A stretch of 64,000 bases of DNA from Ectobius pallidus. Lineage: Eukaryota; Arthropoda; Insecta; Blattodea; Ectobiidae. Each line of letters begins with the position of its first letter. Position 1 is the first letter of the stretch. The position numbers were made by a program, and so were the translations under genes. Positions 1-9,548 of this stretch are shown in pieces. Location of the stretch: assembly GCA_964059195.1 (NCBI GenBank), contig CAXKWD010000004.1:120562043-120626042 (forward strand), read 5' to 3'. The notes beneath the pieces are model-generated. The model was not told the origin of the DNA. It worked only from the letters and a program-made list of their open reading frames with translations, and ran no database searches.

Positions 1-1047
1 GTATTTAGTACGTCGTTAAGGTTCGTAAGTAACACTTTGTAACTTGCTAAATTGTAATAGTAATTACTTCACTTGTACGCGCCGTTGAAAATGTCTATTT
101 ACTTTTACATTTACTCTCTCGTAGTTTCTATTTGTATTGCGCGGATAATAATGTTCAATCTTACGTTCACAATTAATGGTTCGTAATAATAAAATCAATG
201 TCTTTACCAAATAATATAAATTACGCGCTTCGACGCTGATAATAACTTCTATTTATATCGCGCGGATTATAATGTTTAAATATCAATATATTGCAAAGTT
301 ACTTGAGTTTAATAATGTTTAACGTAGTCTTATGTCTGAAGTGTGTCTTGAAGTTCTTTCGTCTAAGCTGTCGTGTGATCAATAGATGACGAGATGTCCG
401 TGCTTTCTGCTAATATCTTTGTAAGGGGTAGTGGGGGTAAGTAGTTCCAATTGGTTGTGTCTGTGTCTAAGTCTTCTCTGATTGGGGTAAGGTAGTTTCT
501 TCTGCTATCCGATTTGAAATATATTCCGTTTTTCGTCGTTGAAACAGGCAAGTTGCATCGGTCATTAATTACTTGAGCTGTCAAAATTGGCTAGGCGCCA
601 GCCGGACGGCTCAAGAGGAAGTAGGCGTTACTAGGTTTATGTTTTTATCAATAACTCTGATAACTGAAAGTTATCATAGTTCTGGTTATTTAATCCTGAT
701 GGGCTATTTTACGGGGCTTCCAATGGTATTAATTTGTAGTGGGTGTGATAAAAATGAAGAGAGTTATTAAGGTTTTTATATTAAAATGATGGAACGGGTT
801 AATAAAAAGTTATGTGTAATATATCAAACTGTAGGGGCTGTTATTGGCTGTTGATGGGTGTAATTGGTTTCCTTGTCGCTTTTTCCTTAATGGAGTAATT
901 AATGTTTGAAGTTAGGTGTTATATGGGGAATGAATGTTTGAAGTTAGGTGTTATGTGTGGAAGTATAAACAGTAGGGTGCGTATTGTCAATCGTACAGGG
1001 GCTATATATGAGATTGTCGTCTGTGTTGAGTACAAAGTACGGTTACA
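1..1047 (-). repeat. 3' LTR, truncated by window start
   Basis: This block is repeated without a visible difference at 9549-10595 (offset 9548). The shared sequence ends at 1047 with ...GGTTACA, so the LTR begins TGTAACC on the minus strand. The true far end is not visible here. If the LTR ends at the TGTAAG at 9527 in the other copy, about 22 bases are missing; if it ends beside the TGG at 9108, about 440 are missing. Small ORFs inside it (for example 363-584 and 573-770) occur identically in the other LTR and carry no recognisable domain. Confidence 0.93.
901..954. repeat. Direct repeat of 22 bases, period 32, inside the LTR
   Basis: The sequence AATGTTTGAAGTTAGGTGTT occurs at 901 and again at 933. 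The same pair is present in the other LTR at about 10449 and 10481. It sits near the outer (U3, 5' on the minus strand) end of the LTR, where enhancer-like repeats are common. A regulatory role is inference. Confidence 0.8.
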
Positions 1048-2730
1048 AGATGTCCGCATAATGATTAAAAAACTCACGCGATGTAAAGATGTCGACGTCA
1101 ATACAAGCGGGATTTTATGATCATTATAATACCCAATCTGGAATTTGAAGAGTGGCGGTGTTTTGTTTTGAATGAAATATGGAAATTTAATTTTTCGATT
1201 CCCTAAAATACTTTTCCATGGCTAAAAGAATTTCGTGGGATTTTCTCTATTGTGGTTTACTTTGATATTAGCTTTTCGATCAATTGTCTTTGTTTTCAAT
1301 ATCTGTTCTTGAAAAATTTAGATCCTTACATCATCTATACTTTTGATTAATTCTGCCGTAATTACACATACACAAATAAATTCATAATCAATAAAATACA
1401 CTTTTAACATAATTTTACCTTAAATTGGTCACTTTTCTTCTTGGTCGTAGTACACATTTTGCTGAGTTCATAGTCCATTTGATTAACTAGTAAAACAAAA
1501 TCATAATTATACCTTATACACAAATAAAATTATAAAATACACTCGAATTTCTTGATATTAATATTAATTTCAATAGCTTCTCGCATAACGCTGATTTTTG
1601 ATGCTAATCCATATGTTGTTGATGTCAAACGTTGGAGTACGCTAATCTTCCTCATTGGTCTACTTAATACACTGATATTATATTCAGATTACACATGTTT
1701 TCTTCCTACTCCTTTTTATCTATTTACCTCATTAATAATCATTTCTTACTGTTCCTTTTTCATTCTTTCAATATTCTTTTACCTTGTTTCCATTATTCTA
1801 ACCTCATAAATCATCTTTTATGTCTTACCTTCACAATTTCTTTATTAATCTCAATACTCATTATCATTCTTTTCTTTCATATTTCTTTTAATACTAGTTA
1901 TCATATTTCCTCATTTATTCTCATATTTCTCACTTCATAACTATCATTACTTCATATTTTCCTCGTAGACATATATTGTACCATCTTAATTATTCACTCA
2001 TCTTGTTTATCATACATTTATTTCTTACCTTTTGTTATATTCCTCATTGTTTTACCTTCAAGATTCTTATTTGTTAACACACATATTTCTCAACAACTAT
2101 TTCACTTTCAAATTCTTACTTAACTCTGATCATTCTTTTACTTCACTTTTGCTATACAATTCTACTTAATTAGTGTAGGGAGAGGGTTATTTCCTGTCCA
2201 TATTGTTTATGTAAAATAATTTTTCTTTTTGAAAAATTAACAAAATTTAATTATTCTTACTCTGTGTACTACTCCAATAAAATTCAAATATGTCGAAATT
2301 TCAATGTTTACTTATTTACTACTTCAAATAATAGTGTGATTACCTTTGTCAAATGAATGTTTTAACTCTTCAGTTGAATAAATAAAGGGAGTGGCCTATC
2401 TTAAAATTACATATATACAAAGATTCACTAACAATGGCAATAAACTTATTTGTTGCACTTATATCTGTAGTGGCATGGCTGTTGTGATGTCTCACTCTAT
2501 TTTATAGAATAAGAATCATCTCATCATAGTCTTTGCAACAGCCACGGGGAGGCTAATTACACTCTACCTTGTAAGTATCACATTCGTTATATATAACGTC
2601 AGGTAAAACATTAATTTGAGAAGTATGAATCACTCTAATTATTTTACAATGTCAGTCTGATAAAACGTTTTCCTGAGTCCTGGTCGATAATCCTTTTTAC
2701 TCCTCCTTCTGCTTTAAACTTTCTGCTGTC
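1048..2730 (-). other. Long 3' noncoding tract of the retrotransposon
   Basis: About 1.7 kb between the pol stop and the 3' LTR. It is AT-rich and carries a strongly pyrimidine-biased stretch on the plus strand (roughly 1680-2170), which is purine-rich on the coding strand. No env-like reading frame with signal peptide and transmembrane anchor is visible on the minus strand; the 85- and 81-aa plus-strand frames are low-complexity T/C-rich artefacts. No clear polypurine tract directly abuts the LTR at 1048. Confidence 0.7.
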
Positions 2731-5700
2731 TTATGGTCTGTGGGCCATTACATGATAAGGCTTTAGCAAGTGTTTCCTGTACTTGCCAAGGATTTTCTTG
2801 GGGTTTTTGATGTTGGTTAGTTGGAAGGTGTCAGTTCCAAACTTTGCATTGACACGGTAGGGGCCTTTAAAAGGGAGGCTGAATTTTTTCTGACGATTGT
2901 GAAGTGTGCTAGAAATTACATGTGACTTTAAAAGTACGTAATCTCCAGGAGCGGGGTTCCACTTTTTGCGGATGCGTCTGGGCTTCTGCTTTCTTTTAAG
3001 CCACCTGCTCTGAAGGCGTTTGAGAATGGAATTGCAGATGTCAAGATCTGATCTATGGCATGTCGGTAACACAGGAGGGGTGTTCTTGAAGAGAGGGTCT
3101 ATTTTACAGTGTGTTACGACTTGCAACGGGATTTCTTTAGTGACATGGTGTGGCGTTTCATTGAGAATAGCCTGAATGGGCTTTATGTACTTGAACCAAT
3201 TTTTGTGTTGTCTATGAGTTAACAGTCGGAGGTATGAAATTACTTGTTTGATATATCTTTCTGATATGTTGCCTGATGGATTATAAGCTGAGCAGTGTAA
3301 GGTCTTTATATTTAGTTTTGACAGTCCTGAGTTCCATTTGGGGCTAGAATAGATACTGGCATTATCCGTAAGAAAAGATTCAACGCTGCCATAATTATTC
3401 ACGTATTCTTCTACCTTTTTCAAGCAAATACTCGTAGATAAATTACGGAGGGGGTATAAGGCAACTAGCTTAGAAAATGTGTCCACCATAACAAAGATGA
3501 ACTGGCAACCGAAGTTACTCCGCACCAAAGGACCTAAAATGTCACCACAAATCAATTGGTTAGGCTTGGTAGCTTCGATAGAATTGACTGAAACTTCGTA
3601 GGCGGTGTTTTTACTTTTGCCTACTTGACATAGATGGCATGTTTTCAGGAAAAGTCTGATTTTCCTACCAAGTTGTTTGATATAAAAATGCTCGCTAATG
3701 GAATCGATCATTTTTTCTGTTCCACTGTGGGCTAGATTTTCATGGTAACTGACAATAATGTCGTTTTCGATAGAAGAGGGGATGTATGGGCGCCAGGCGG
3801 GGTTTTCCTTTCCACAGAGTTTGTAAATGATGCCATTATGGGTAGCTAAGGTACTCTGTACATTAGTTTCATTTACTGGGCTAGGGGCTGGTGGTTGGAT
3901 TTCCTGCAACTCACTCTGAATAGTGGACAAATAGGGGTCTTCAGACTGCAATTTTGATAAGTTTCCAAGTTTCTTATTCAACTGATGTCGGTCATTAACT
4001 GAAATTCTCATAATTTTCACTTCTTTTTCGACCTGACCTTCTAAACTAGACATTCCAGGGTGGTTAGGCAACCGTGAAAACAGGTCGGGAAGATAATTTA
4101 GCGATCCTTTAATATGTTGGATTTCAATATCGTACATTGTGATGGCGCTGATCAGACGTGATACACGTGAGTTACTTAACTTACACTGTTTCAGGAAACT
4201 GAGACTCATGTGGTCGCATAATACGGTGACTCTACGGTTGTAAATGTAGTGTTTGTATTTGTTGAGGGCCTCATAGACTGCATACACTTCAAGCTCTGTG
4301 GGGTACATTCGGGACTGGGAGATAGTCAGACCTTTACTAGCAGTCGCAATAATGCGTTTTTCGCCATCTATCACCTGGAAAAGGATACTTCCTATGCCTT
4401 TTGCACTGGCGTCGGTTTGCACGTACAGCATTTCTCCTTCTTCCGGTTTCTGAAGCTTAATAGACTCCGCAAACAATTGCTTAACCCGGTTAAAGGCAGC
4501 ATCTTGCTCTGGGGTCCATGTCCACTTTTGATTTTTCTTGAGGAGTGGCTTTAAGGGGCAAAGTTCCTGGGAGTAATTGATTACAAAGCGTGACTGGTAT
4601 TGGCATACGCCAAGAAAAGATCTAAGTTGCTTCTGATTACGGGGGGCTGGGATTTTCAAGATGGCTTCCACTTTTTCTTCATCTATTCGGCAATCCTTCC
4701 CGGATATAATATATCCGAGAAATTTCACCTCCTTTTGAAAAAAGTGGCATTTCGAAATATTGAGGGTGAAACCTGCATGTAATAGTTTTCCCAAAGTCTG
4801 GTCTATGTGGGACAGGTGTTCAGCTTTGGTTTTGGAGGCTACCAGAATATCATCAAGGTAGGGGATAATGAAGTTATCCGTCTGCCAATCAAAGGTCAGA
4901 GCTAATGCACGCAAGAGGGCAGACGAGGAAGTGCGGCACCCGAAGGGTGTTCGAGTAAAACGGAAATTTCGTCCCTGATAATTGAAAGAAGTTAAATCGC
5001 GTGACTCTACATCCAGGGGTACTTGCCAGAAGGCGGAAACTAAGTCTGTTGTAGAGAAATAGTTTCCTTCTTTAGCACGGGTAAGAAGTTCATCTGATGT
5101 CAAAGGTCTATAATGGTCTTCTTGGGAGTCAGAATTAATTGACCTAGCGTCAATTGTAAGGCGTACTTGTCCAGAGGGCTTAAGTACTATACACAGGGGG
5201 TTGCAATGGGGGCTGGTAGAATTTTCAATGATCCCTTGTGATAACATGTCCTGTATGACAGCTGAGACTTTCTCACGCAAACTGAGTGGGATATGTCGGG
5301 GCTTGTGTCTCACTACAGTGGTAGATGGACGGATTATTTTATGCGTGTACAAACGGCACTTTCCAATTTTATTGGAGAATAAGTCCTTATGCTTGTACAG
5401 CACATCAAATAAATCCTTCCGTGTAGCGGGGTCTAAATCGTGGGCTTCCTGTACTTTAAGTGTGATTAATTCTTTAATTTCATTTAGTGTGTTGATGTTA
5501 TTTATTTGGAGTTCAGTTTGTATGTTATTTTCGCTTAAAAGTTGTGTTGTAGAGAGCGGGTCATTTCTTGTTTGTATACAAGAGGGTTCGTCTGTACTGA
5601 GGTGGAGGAGGGGTTGGTCATAAATGGACAGAGTTTCTATGAAGAATTCTTCCTGGCTCACATCTGGTTCACAGCGAGCGGTCGCAGGAGGGTGAGGTGT

Positions 5701-6666
5701 CTTGTCACAGAAAGGAATAACTTGCTCCTGCCTGTTCTCATCAATGAAAGCGAAACTTTCATTTCTGAAGTTAATTATTCCTTCTAATTGTTGGAATACC
5801 TCTAAACCAACAATAATGGGCAGATTAAGTCCAGGGATCACTAGAAATAATATTTCTACTGTCTGTCCAGCTAAGGTAATAGGCACTAAACATTGTTGTT
5901 TAATCCTACACCTTTGTTTTCCTACAGCTAATAATGCTGTCATTCCGCATACAGGCAGTATTTGCGTAATCGCTTTAGTGCGCTGTAATTCTAGGAACGT
6001 CGAATGCGAGATGACTTGAGCATCGCTTCCGGTGTCTAATGTCACTTGATAGGCTTTTTCACCGATATTGACCTCTATGACCGGAGATCGACGTCGGGTG
6101 CTCAATAGTTCATCTCGTTGCAAAATACCAATTACAATGTCAGTTTCTTCGCTGTTTGTGTTGTTTGGCAAATGTCCCGAGATATTTACATTGTTGTATA
6201 CATTATTATTAATATTCTGACTAGGATTATTACTGTTCTGAATAAGGGAGCTTTCATCATTCACAAGAGGAGAAATAACACTACCAACAATTAAATTGTT
6301 GTCAACAATGGGCAGTACTTCCACATTGTTGGCACTGGCATGGTTACTCTCTACTTCTAGTTGCAGATTATTAGGAAATTTATTATTTTCCGAAAATGTT
6401 ATGTTTGTTTCCTGAGGTGTATTAAGTGTCAACTTGTTACTTTCAACTACTGGAATATTTTGAACATTCTTTGCTGCCTTGGGAAATTTCATCATATGAG
6501 ATTCATGATTTGTTTTCCCACGGCTAGCCAGCAAGGGGTTTATGTCACAAGTTTGTGAGGTTTTGAAGCCAAGAAAATTATTTACATAGTTGCTACCACA
6601 ATGTATGATATCGATATTTCCAGTATTTCCTTCATTTTGATTCATAGGAGTTGCAGGGTTGTCCAC
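2731..6666 (-). CDS. pol: Pol polyprotein: protease, reverse transcriptase, RNase H, integrase
   Basis: This open frame of 1311 residues carries the enzymes for copying and integrating the element. Residues 1-200 are Asn-rich and undefined. The aspartic protease has DTGS at 211-214. Reverse transcriptase spans about 440-710, with catalytic Asp541 and YLDD at 603-606. RNase H has Asp752, Glu791, Asp818 and Asp861. Integrase has a His975-His980-Cys1010-Cys1013 zinc site, the catalytic triad Asp1042, Asp1101 and Glu1136, and a GPY/F motif at 1268-1270. The nominal first codon is GTG at 6666, not ATG. The frame stays open upstream to the slippery site at 6699 and lies -1 to gag. I therefore infer that Pol is made only as a Gag-Pol fusion. 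No stops or frameshifts are seen. The gypsy sublineage is undetermined. Confidence 0.96.
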   Translation of the reverse strand: MDNPATPMNQNEGNTGNIDIIHCGSNYVNNFLGFKTSQTCDINPLLASRGKTNHESHMMKFPKAAKNVQNIPVVESNKLTLNTPQETNITFSENNKFPNNLQLEVESNHASANNVEVLPIVDNNLIVGSVISPLVNDESSLIQNSNNPSQNINNNVYNNVNISGHLPNNTNSEETDIVIGILQRDELLSTRRRSPVIEVNIGEKAYQVTLDTGSDAQVISHSTFLELQRTKAITQILPVCGMTALLAVGKQRCRIKQQCLVPITLAGQTVEILFLVIPGLNLPIIVGLEVFQQLEGIINFRNESFAFIDENRQEQVIPFCDKTPHPPATARCEPDVSQEEFFIETLSIYDQPLLHLSTDEPSCIQTRNDPLSTTQLLSENNIQTELQINNINTLNEIKELITLKVQEAHDLDPATRKDLFDVLYKHKDLFSNKIGKCRLYTHKIIRPSTTVVRHKPRHIPLSLREKVSAVIQDMLSQGIIENSTSPHCNPLCIVLKPSGQVRLTIDARSINSDSQEDHYRPLTSDELLTRAKEGNYFSTTDLVSAFWQVPLDVESRDLTSFNYQGRNFRFTRTPFGCRTSSSALLRALALTFDWQTDNFIIPYLDDILVASKTKAEHLSHIDQTLGKLLHAGFTLNISKCHFFQKEVKFLGYIISGKDCRIDEEKVEAILKIPAPRNQKQLRSFLGVCQYQSRFVINYSQELCPLKPLLKKNQKWTWTPEQDAAFNRVKQLFAESIKLQKPEEGEMLYVQTDASAKGIGSILFQVIDGEKRIIATASKGLTISQSRMYPTELEVYAVYEALNKYKHYIYNRRVTVLCDHMSLSFLKQCKLSNSRVSRLISAITMYDIEIQHIKGSLNYLPDLFSRLPNHPGMSSLEGQVEKEVKIMRISVNDRHQLNKKLGNLSKLQSEDPYLSTIQSELQEIQPPAPSPVNETNVQSTLATHNGIIYKLCGKENPAWRPYIPSSIENDIIVSYHENLAHSGTEKMIDSISEHFYIKQLGRKIRLFLKTCHLCQVGKSKNTAYEVSVNSIEATKPNQLICGDILGPLVRSNFGCQFIFVMVDTFSKLVALYPLRNLSTSICLKKVEEYVNNYGSVESFLTDNASIYSSPKWNSGLSKLNIKTLHCSAYNPSGNISERYIKQVISYLRLLTHRQHKNWFKYIKPIQAILNETPHHVTKEIPLQVVTHCKIDPLFKNTPPVLPTCHRSDLDICNSILKRLQSRWLKRKQKPRRIRKKWNPAPGDYVLLKSHVISSTLHNRQKKFSLPFKGPYRVNAKFGTDTFQLTNIKNPKKILGKYRKHLLKPYHVMAHRP

Positions 6667-6699
6667 AGAAGGAGCATGTAAAACCCTTATTCGTTTAAA
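6655..6699 (-). promoter_or_regulatory. -1 programmed ribosomal frameshift signal between gag and pol
   Basis: On the minus strand the last gag codons are ACT TTA AAC GAA TAA. They contain the heptamer T TTA AAC (6699-6693), a classic X XXY YYZ slippery site. A -1 slip gives TTT AAA CGA ATA, which runs without a stop into the pol frame. After a five-base spacer, AGGGTT (6687-6682) can pair with AACCCT (6660-6655) across a 21-base loop containing a further ACA/TGT pairing. Heptamer, spacing, stem and the frame relation of the two ORFs all agree. Function is inferred, not measured. Confidence 0.85.
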
Positions 6700-8681
6700 G
6701 TCACGGTGGGTATGGGGGATTGAGTGTGGGGTTCTGCATTGCTTTGGGGGTTGTTGTTAGGCCTATTTCTCGGACTTTCATATGAATTGTTCCTTTCATA
6801 TTGACTATTGTTGTTACGGCGGGAGTACCTGAAATTATTCCAGCCTCTATAGTAGGGGCGGAAAAAACCTTGATTATACTGATTTCGGTTAAACCAGTTA
6901 GGCCTATTTCCTGCATAGCCACGTCTGTTCTGACCACGGTAACTGTTCCCTTGCCTATTATTGTAATTGCCATACGGCCTGAAACGGAAACCACGGGTTT
7001 GCCAATTATTGCGGGCGTTCCGCACGTACTCTGTTTGGGGCCAATAAGGTCTGTTGTCCCTAGAATCATTGTTTTGCTGGTCCTCATTTGAAATTCCTGT
7101 CCGCGACCCAATCTGGAAATTTTCCTGATTGTCAGAAGTTTGTACCAGATTAATGTTTTTCCGGTGAGTTTGGTTAGCTGACACAATGGGGTGCGATGGT
7201 TTAGTGGAAGTGTAAGTTAGGTCCTGCATTGACTTTAGTAATTTTAACATCTCAGTGGTGGATTGAGGAGATGCGACAACAAGGCAATTTCTTATTACAG
7301 GCGGAAAGTGAGACGGGAGTGCCTTTAGAAAATCTTGCTCCAAAATTTCTGGTTTAAGCAGTTGGCGGCTTTCACACAAAGAAATGAAATATTGTAGATA
7401 GGTTTGGCCGTGGCTACGGTCGTACTTACCTTGAAATATTCGCGATCTCAAACGGCTTTGCTCGCTTTCGCTCCAATACTCAGATAAAAACATTTCCTCA
7501 AACTGACCTATGGACAGGAGGTTGTTGGGATCGATGACTTGGAGCCAGCGAGCTGCGTTAGCTTTCAAAGATTGATTCACAAAAATCATTTTTAGATGTT
7601 CTGGGACTCCTCGTAAAGCAAAATAAGTTTTTAGGTCCTTTAAATATCTGACAGGGTTTGTTTTCAAGGTATCTTCAAAATACGGTAATGGAAAATCTGA
7701 ATTGTGCAATGAAAAACTATTGTTTACAACATTTTGGGGTGTTTGATTAGTGCTGGCAGCTCGTTGATCCAATCCATTGTTGGTTCTGGGTAATGGTGCA
7801 GGTGGTTCTGGTATTTCAGGGGCTTGAGGTACTGGATCAGGGGGGTTGGAAGAAGTAGAGGCAGATGTTGATGGGGTATTGCAAACATGAGGGATCAAAG
7901 CATTTTCCCTGGTTTGTTCGATTAGGCTTTCCTGGTCTCTTACCCTTTGCCTAAGTCGGTCTAATTCTGATTGAAGGGATACCAATTTAGTAGAATTGCT
8001 AACAGTTACCCTTTCTACTGAGGTGACATGATTTTCTACAGAGGAAATATGATTTGTCAACACTTGTTCTGAAGTAGCTATTTGAGCTGTGACTCTACTG
8101 TCTAAATTTTGTAATTCAGACGTAACCTGAGTGCGGTGTTCAGTGATTAAGGTTGTCAGTGTAGAGTTCATTGTTGTAATTTGTTGGTTTTGAATAGCAA
8201 GTTCGTCTCTTACTTGTTGATTTTGAGTTTCTAGTGTGGAGTTCAGTGTTGTATTCATGTTAGCAATTTGATTTTCAAGTGTGGAGTTCTGCGTTTCTAG
8301 TGTGGAATTTAACTCGTTTTTAAGAGTGGTGTTTTGTGTTGCAAGTTCGTTCACTTGTGTAGAGATTCCTACTATCATTGTTTGAATTTGTGACAAAAAA
8401 TCTAAACTGAAAGAAGGAAGGTTAGGGTCTAAGTTTATGGTGTTCTGAGTAGAAGTCGATGGGGTGGGTGCACTCACAGCTGGGATATTAACAGGGGTTT
8501 GTGTAATAGGCAAGCTAGCAAGGTCACTTTCGGTTTCATGCTGAGTAATTTCTAAGTTGTCAGAAATAGGAACAGAGGCACTTTCATTGTTTTCGGAAGT
8601 AGGATTCTGTTCTGAACATAATATCTGAGTATCAGAATTTGGCTCCATGATTTGGAATACTTTATTATTCCTTAATTTCAT
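6687..8681 (-). CDS. gag: Gag structural polyprotein
   Basis: This 664-residue protein starts at ATG 8681 and would form the capsid. Residues up to about 90 are polar. About 90-260 is a predicted coiled coil built on repeats of the STLETQN type, with many Gln, Asn and Thr. A Pro-rich linker follows at about 275-320. The retrotransposon gag (capsid) domain lies at about 330-490, with signatures such as YLKDLKTYF and ARWLQVI. The C-terminus (about 530-640) is basic and rich in Arg, Asn, Gly, Tyr and Phe. No CCHC zinc knuckle is present, so RNA binding probably relies on this RG/N-rich tail. The ORF ends at TAA 6689-6687, six codons after the slip-site region begins. It is intact throughout. Confidence 0.93.
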   Translation of the reverse strand: MKLRNNKVFQIMEPNSDTQILCSEQNPTSENNESASVPISDNLEITQHETESDLASLPITQTPVNIPAVSAPTPSTSTQNTINLDPNLPSFSLDFLSQIQTMIVGISTQVNELATQNTTLKNELNSTLETQNSTLENQIANMNTTLNSTLETQNQQVRDELAIQNQQITTMNSTLTTLITEHRTQVTSELQNLDSRVTAQIATSEQVLTNHISSVENHVTSVERVTVSNSTKLVSLQSELDRLRQRVRDQESLIEQTRENALIPHVCNTPSTSASTSSNPPDPVPQAPEIPEPPAPLPRTNNGLDQRAASTNQTPQNVVNNSFSLHNSDFPLPYFEDTLKTNPVRYLKDLKTYFALRGVPEHLKMIFVNQSLKANAARWLQVIDPNNLLSIGQFEEMFLSEYWSESEQSRLRSRIFQGKYDRSHGQTYLQYFISLCESRQLLKPEILEQDFLKALPSHFPPVIRNCLVVASPQSTTEMLKLLKSMQDLTYTSTKPSHPIVSANQTHRKNINLVQTSDNQENFQIGSRTGISNEDQQNNDSRDNRPYWPQTEYVRNARNNWQTRGFRFRPYGNYNNRQGNSYRGQNRRGYAGNRPNWFNRNQYNQGFFRPYYRGWNNFRYSRRNNNSQYERNNSYESPRNRPNNNPQSNAEPHTQSPIPTVTLNE

Positions 8682-9090
8682 AAACTAATACAATACAATT
8701 GAATTTACTAAAAAAATAAAAATTAATTAAAATACAAAAAAAAATTTGAAATTTAAATTGAAAAAATTTACTTTGACTTCAAATAAAAATAGGAGCAAAA
8801 TTCAGTTTTCGACACTTAAGTTGGATTAACGATACCCTTTTGTAGTCCAGATGTCCAGCGGCAGGCCAAAGGTGATGTCCAGGTGCCCAGGTGATGAGGG
8901 AAAATGTTGTAGATGAAGATCCAGGGGGGGGGTATTGATGAAATGATGAATAATCCAATGGTGTGCTGACTCTAATAAAATTTCTCACAGAATTTAAAAC
9001 TTGGTGGTGTGTGATTTATTGTAGTGTTCCTGAATTTTATTGTTGAAAAATTAAATTTTATTGACTGGTCCCTCGATCTTCAAATTCAAG
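8682..9090 (-). other. Leader upstream of gag
   Basis: About 400 noncoding bases before the gag ATG, very AT-rich at 8690-8780. A G-run lies near 8930. The 69-aa minus frame at 8779-8988 has no recognisable domain. The leader probably holds packaging signals, but I see nothing that identifies them. Confidence 0.6.
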
Positions 9091-9108
9091 CAATCACGAT
9101 GGTCGCCA
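9091..9108 (-). promoter_or_regulatory. Candidate tRNA primer-binding site
   Basis: The minus strand reads TGGCGACC at 9108-9101, followed by ATCGTGATTG. TGGCGACC matches the complement of an Arg-tRNA 3' end including CCA, a primer used by some insect gypsy-group elements, but the match fades after eight bases. If correct, the LTR would be about 1487 bp (9109-10595). A rival LTR end, TGTAAG at 9527, forms a TGTAA...TTACA pair with the other terminus but has no TGG beside it. Confidence 0.45.
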
Positions 9109-9271
9109 TTTATCACCGTTCGTCGCTCTCCTGAAGATTTGCCACTAAGTTGGGTAGCTATTTATAACCGTTTCTTACGTTGGTCAGCTATTTATAACAG
9201 TTCTTTAATTAGGCCACAAGATTGGACGTCATTTATAACCGTACTGGGGTTATGAAGATTTATCACTGTAG
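9101..9271 (-). repeat. Array of five degenerate units containing TATAAAT and primer-site-like sequence
   Basis: On the minus strand a unit of the form GGTTATAAATRGCNRACC recurs with plus-strand starts near 9101, 9151, 9181 and 9222, and more weakly at 9252. Two units contain TATAAATAGC, an excellent TATA box. The one at 9101 contains TGGCGACC. The spacing is irregular (50, 30, 41 and 30 bases). The units sit at the LTR/leader boundary, so they may be duplicated core promoters or duplicated primer sites. Confidence 0.7.
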
Positions 9272-9548
9272 GTGGGATTTTTAGATGTGTAGTAGTTCTG
9301 GAGTTCTGATTAAAATAAGGGGTGCCGGGCGTAGTACTCAGGGGTAGTTATAAGCTAGAGAACTCTTATCTAGGGAAGTGGCTAGAGAAAATCGAGATAA
9401 CAGTCAAAGGGCGGTGTCAGGAATAATGGTAACTAAAAGTTGAGTCGTCTTTTCAAATTAATATATATTTTCCAAAGTTTAGTATTTGCTGAAATGCTGA
9501 ATTAATCGATTTAGTTCTATTAGATGATGTAAGTCCTGATATTTAGTA
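9272..9548 (-). other. LTR or leader sequence of uncertain status
   Basis: This lies between the repeat array and the part of the LTR that can be checked against the left copy. Whether it belongs to the LTR cannot be decided because the matching part of the left LTR falls before base 1. It has no ORF or domain. Confidence 0.5.

Noticed and set aside
363..770. Small ORFs of 73 and 65 aa in the LTR, repeated at 9911-10318
   Set aside because: They are present twice only because they lie in the LTR; no domain, and they overlap on opposite strands.
1552..1940. Hydrophobic plus-strand ORFs as an env gene
   Set aside because: Wrong strand for the element and produced by a T/C-rich tract.
4249..6558. 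Plus-strand ORFs of 60-140 aa opposite pol
   Set aside because: Shadows of the long minus-strand pol frame.
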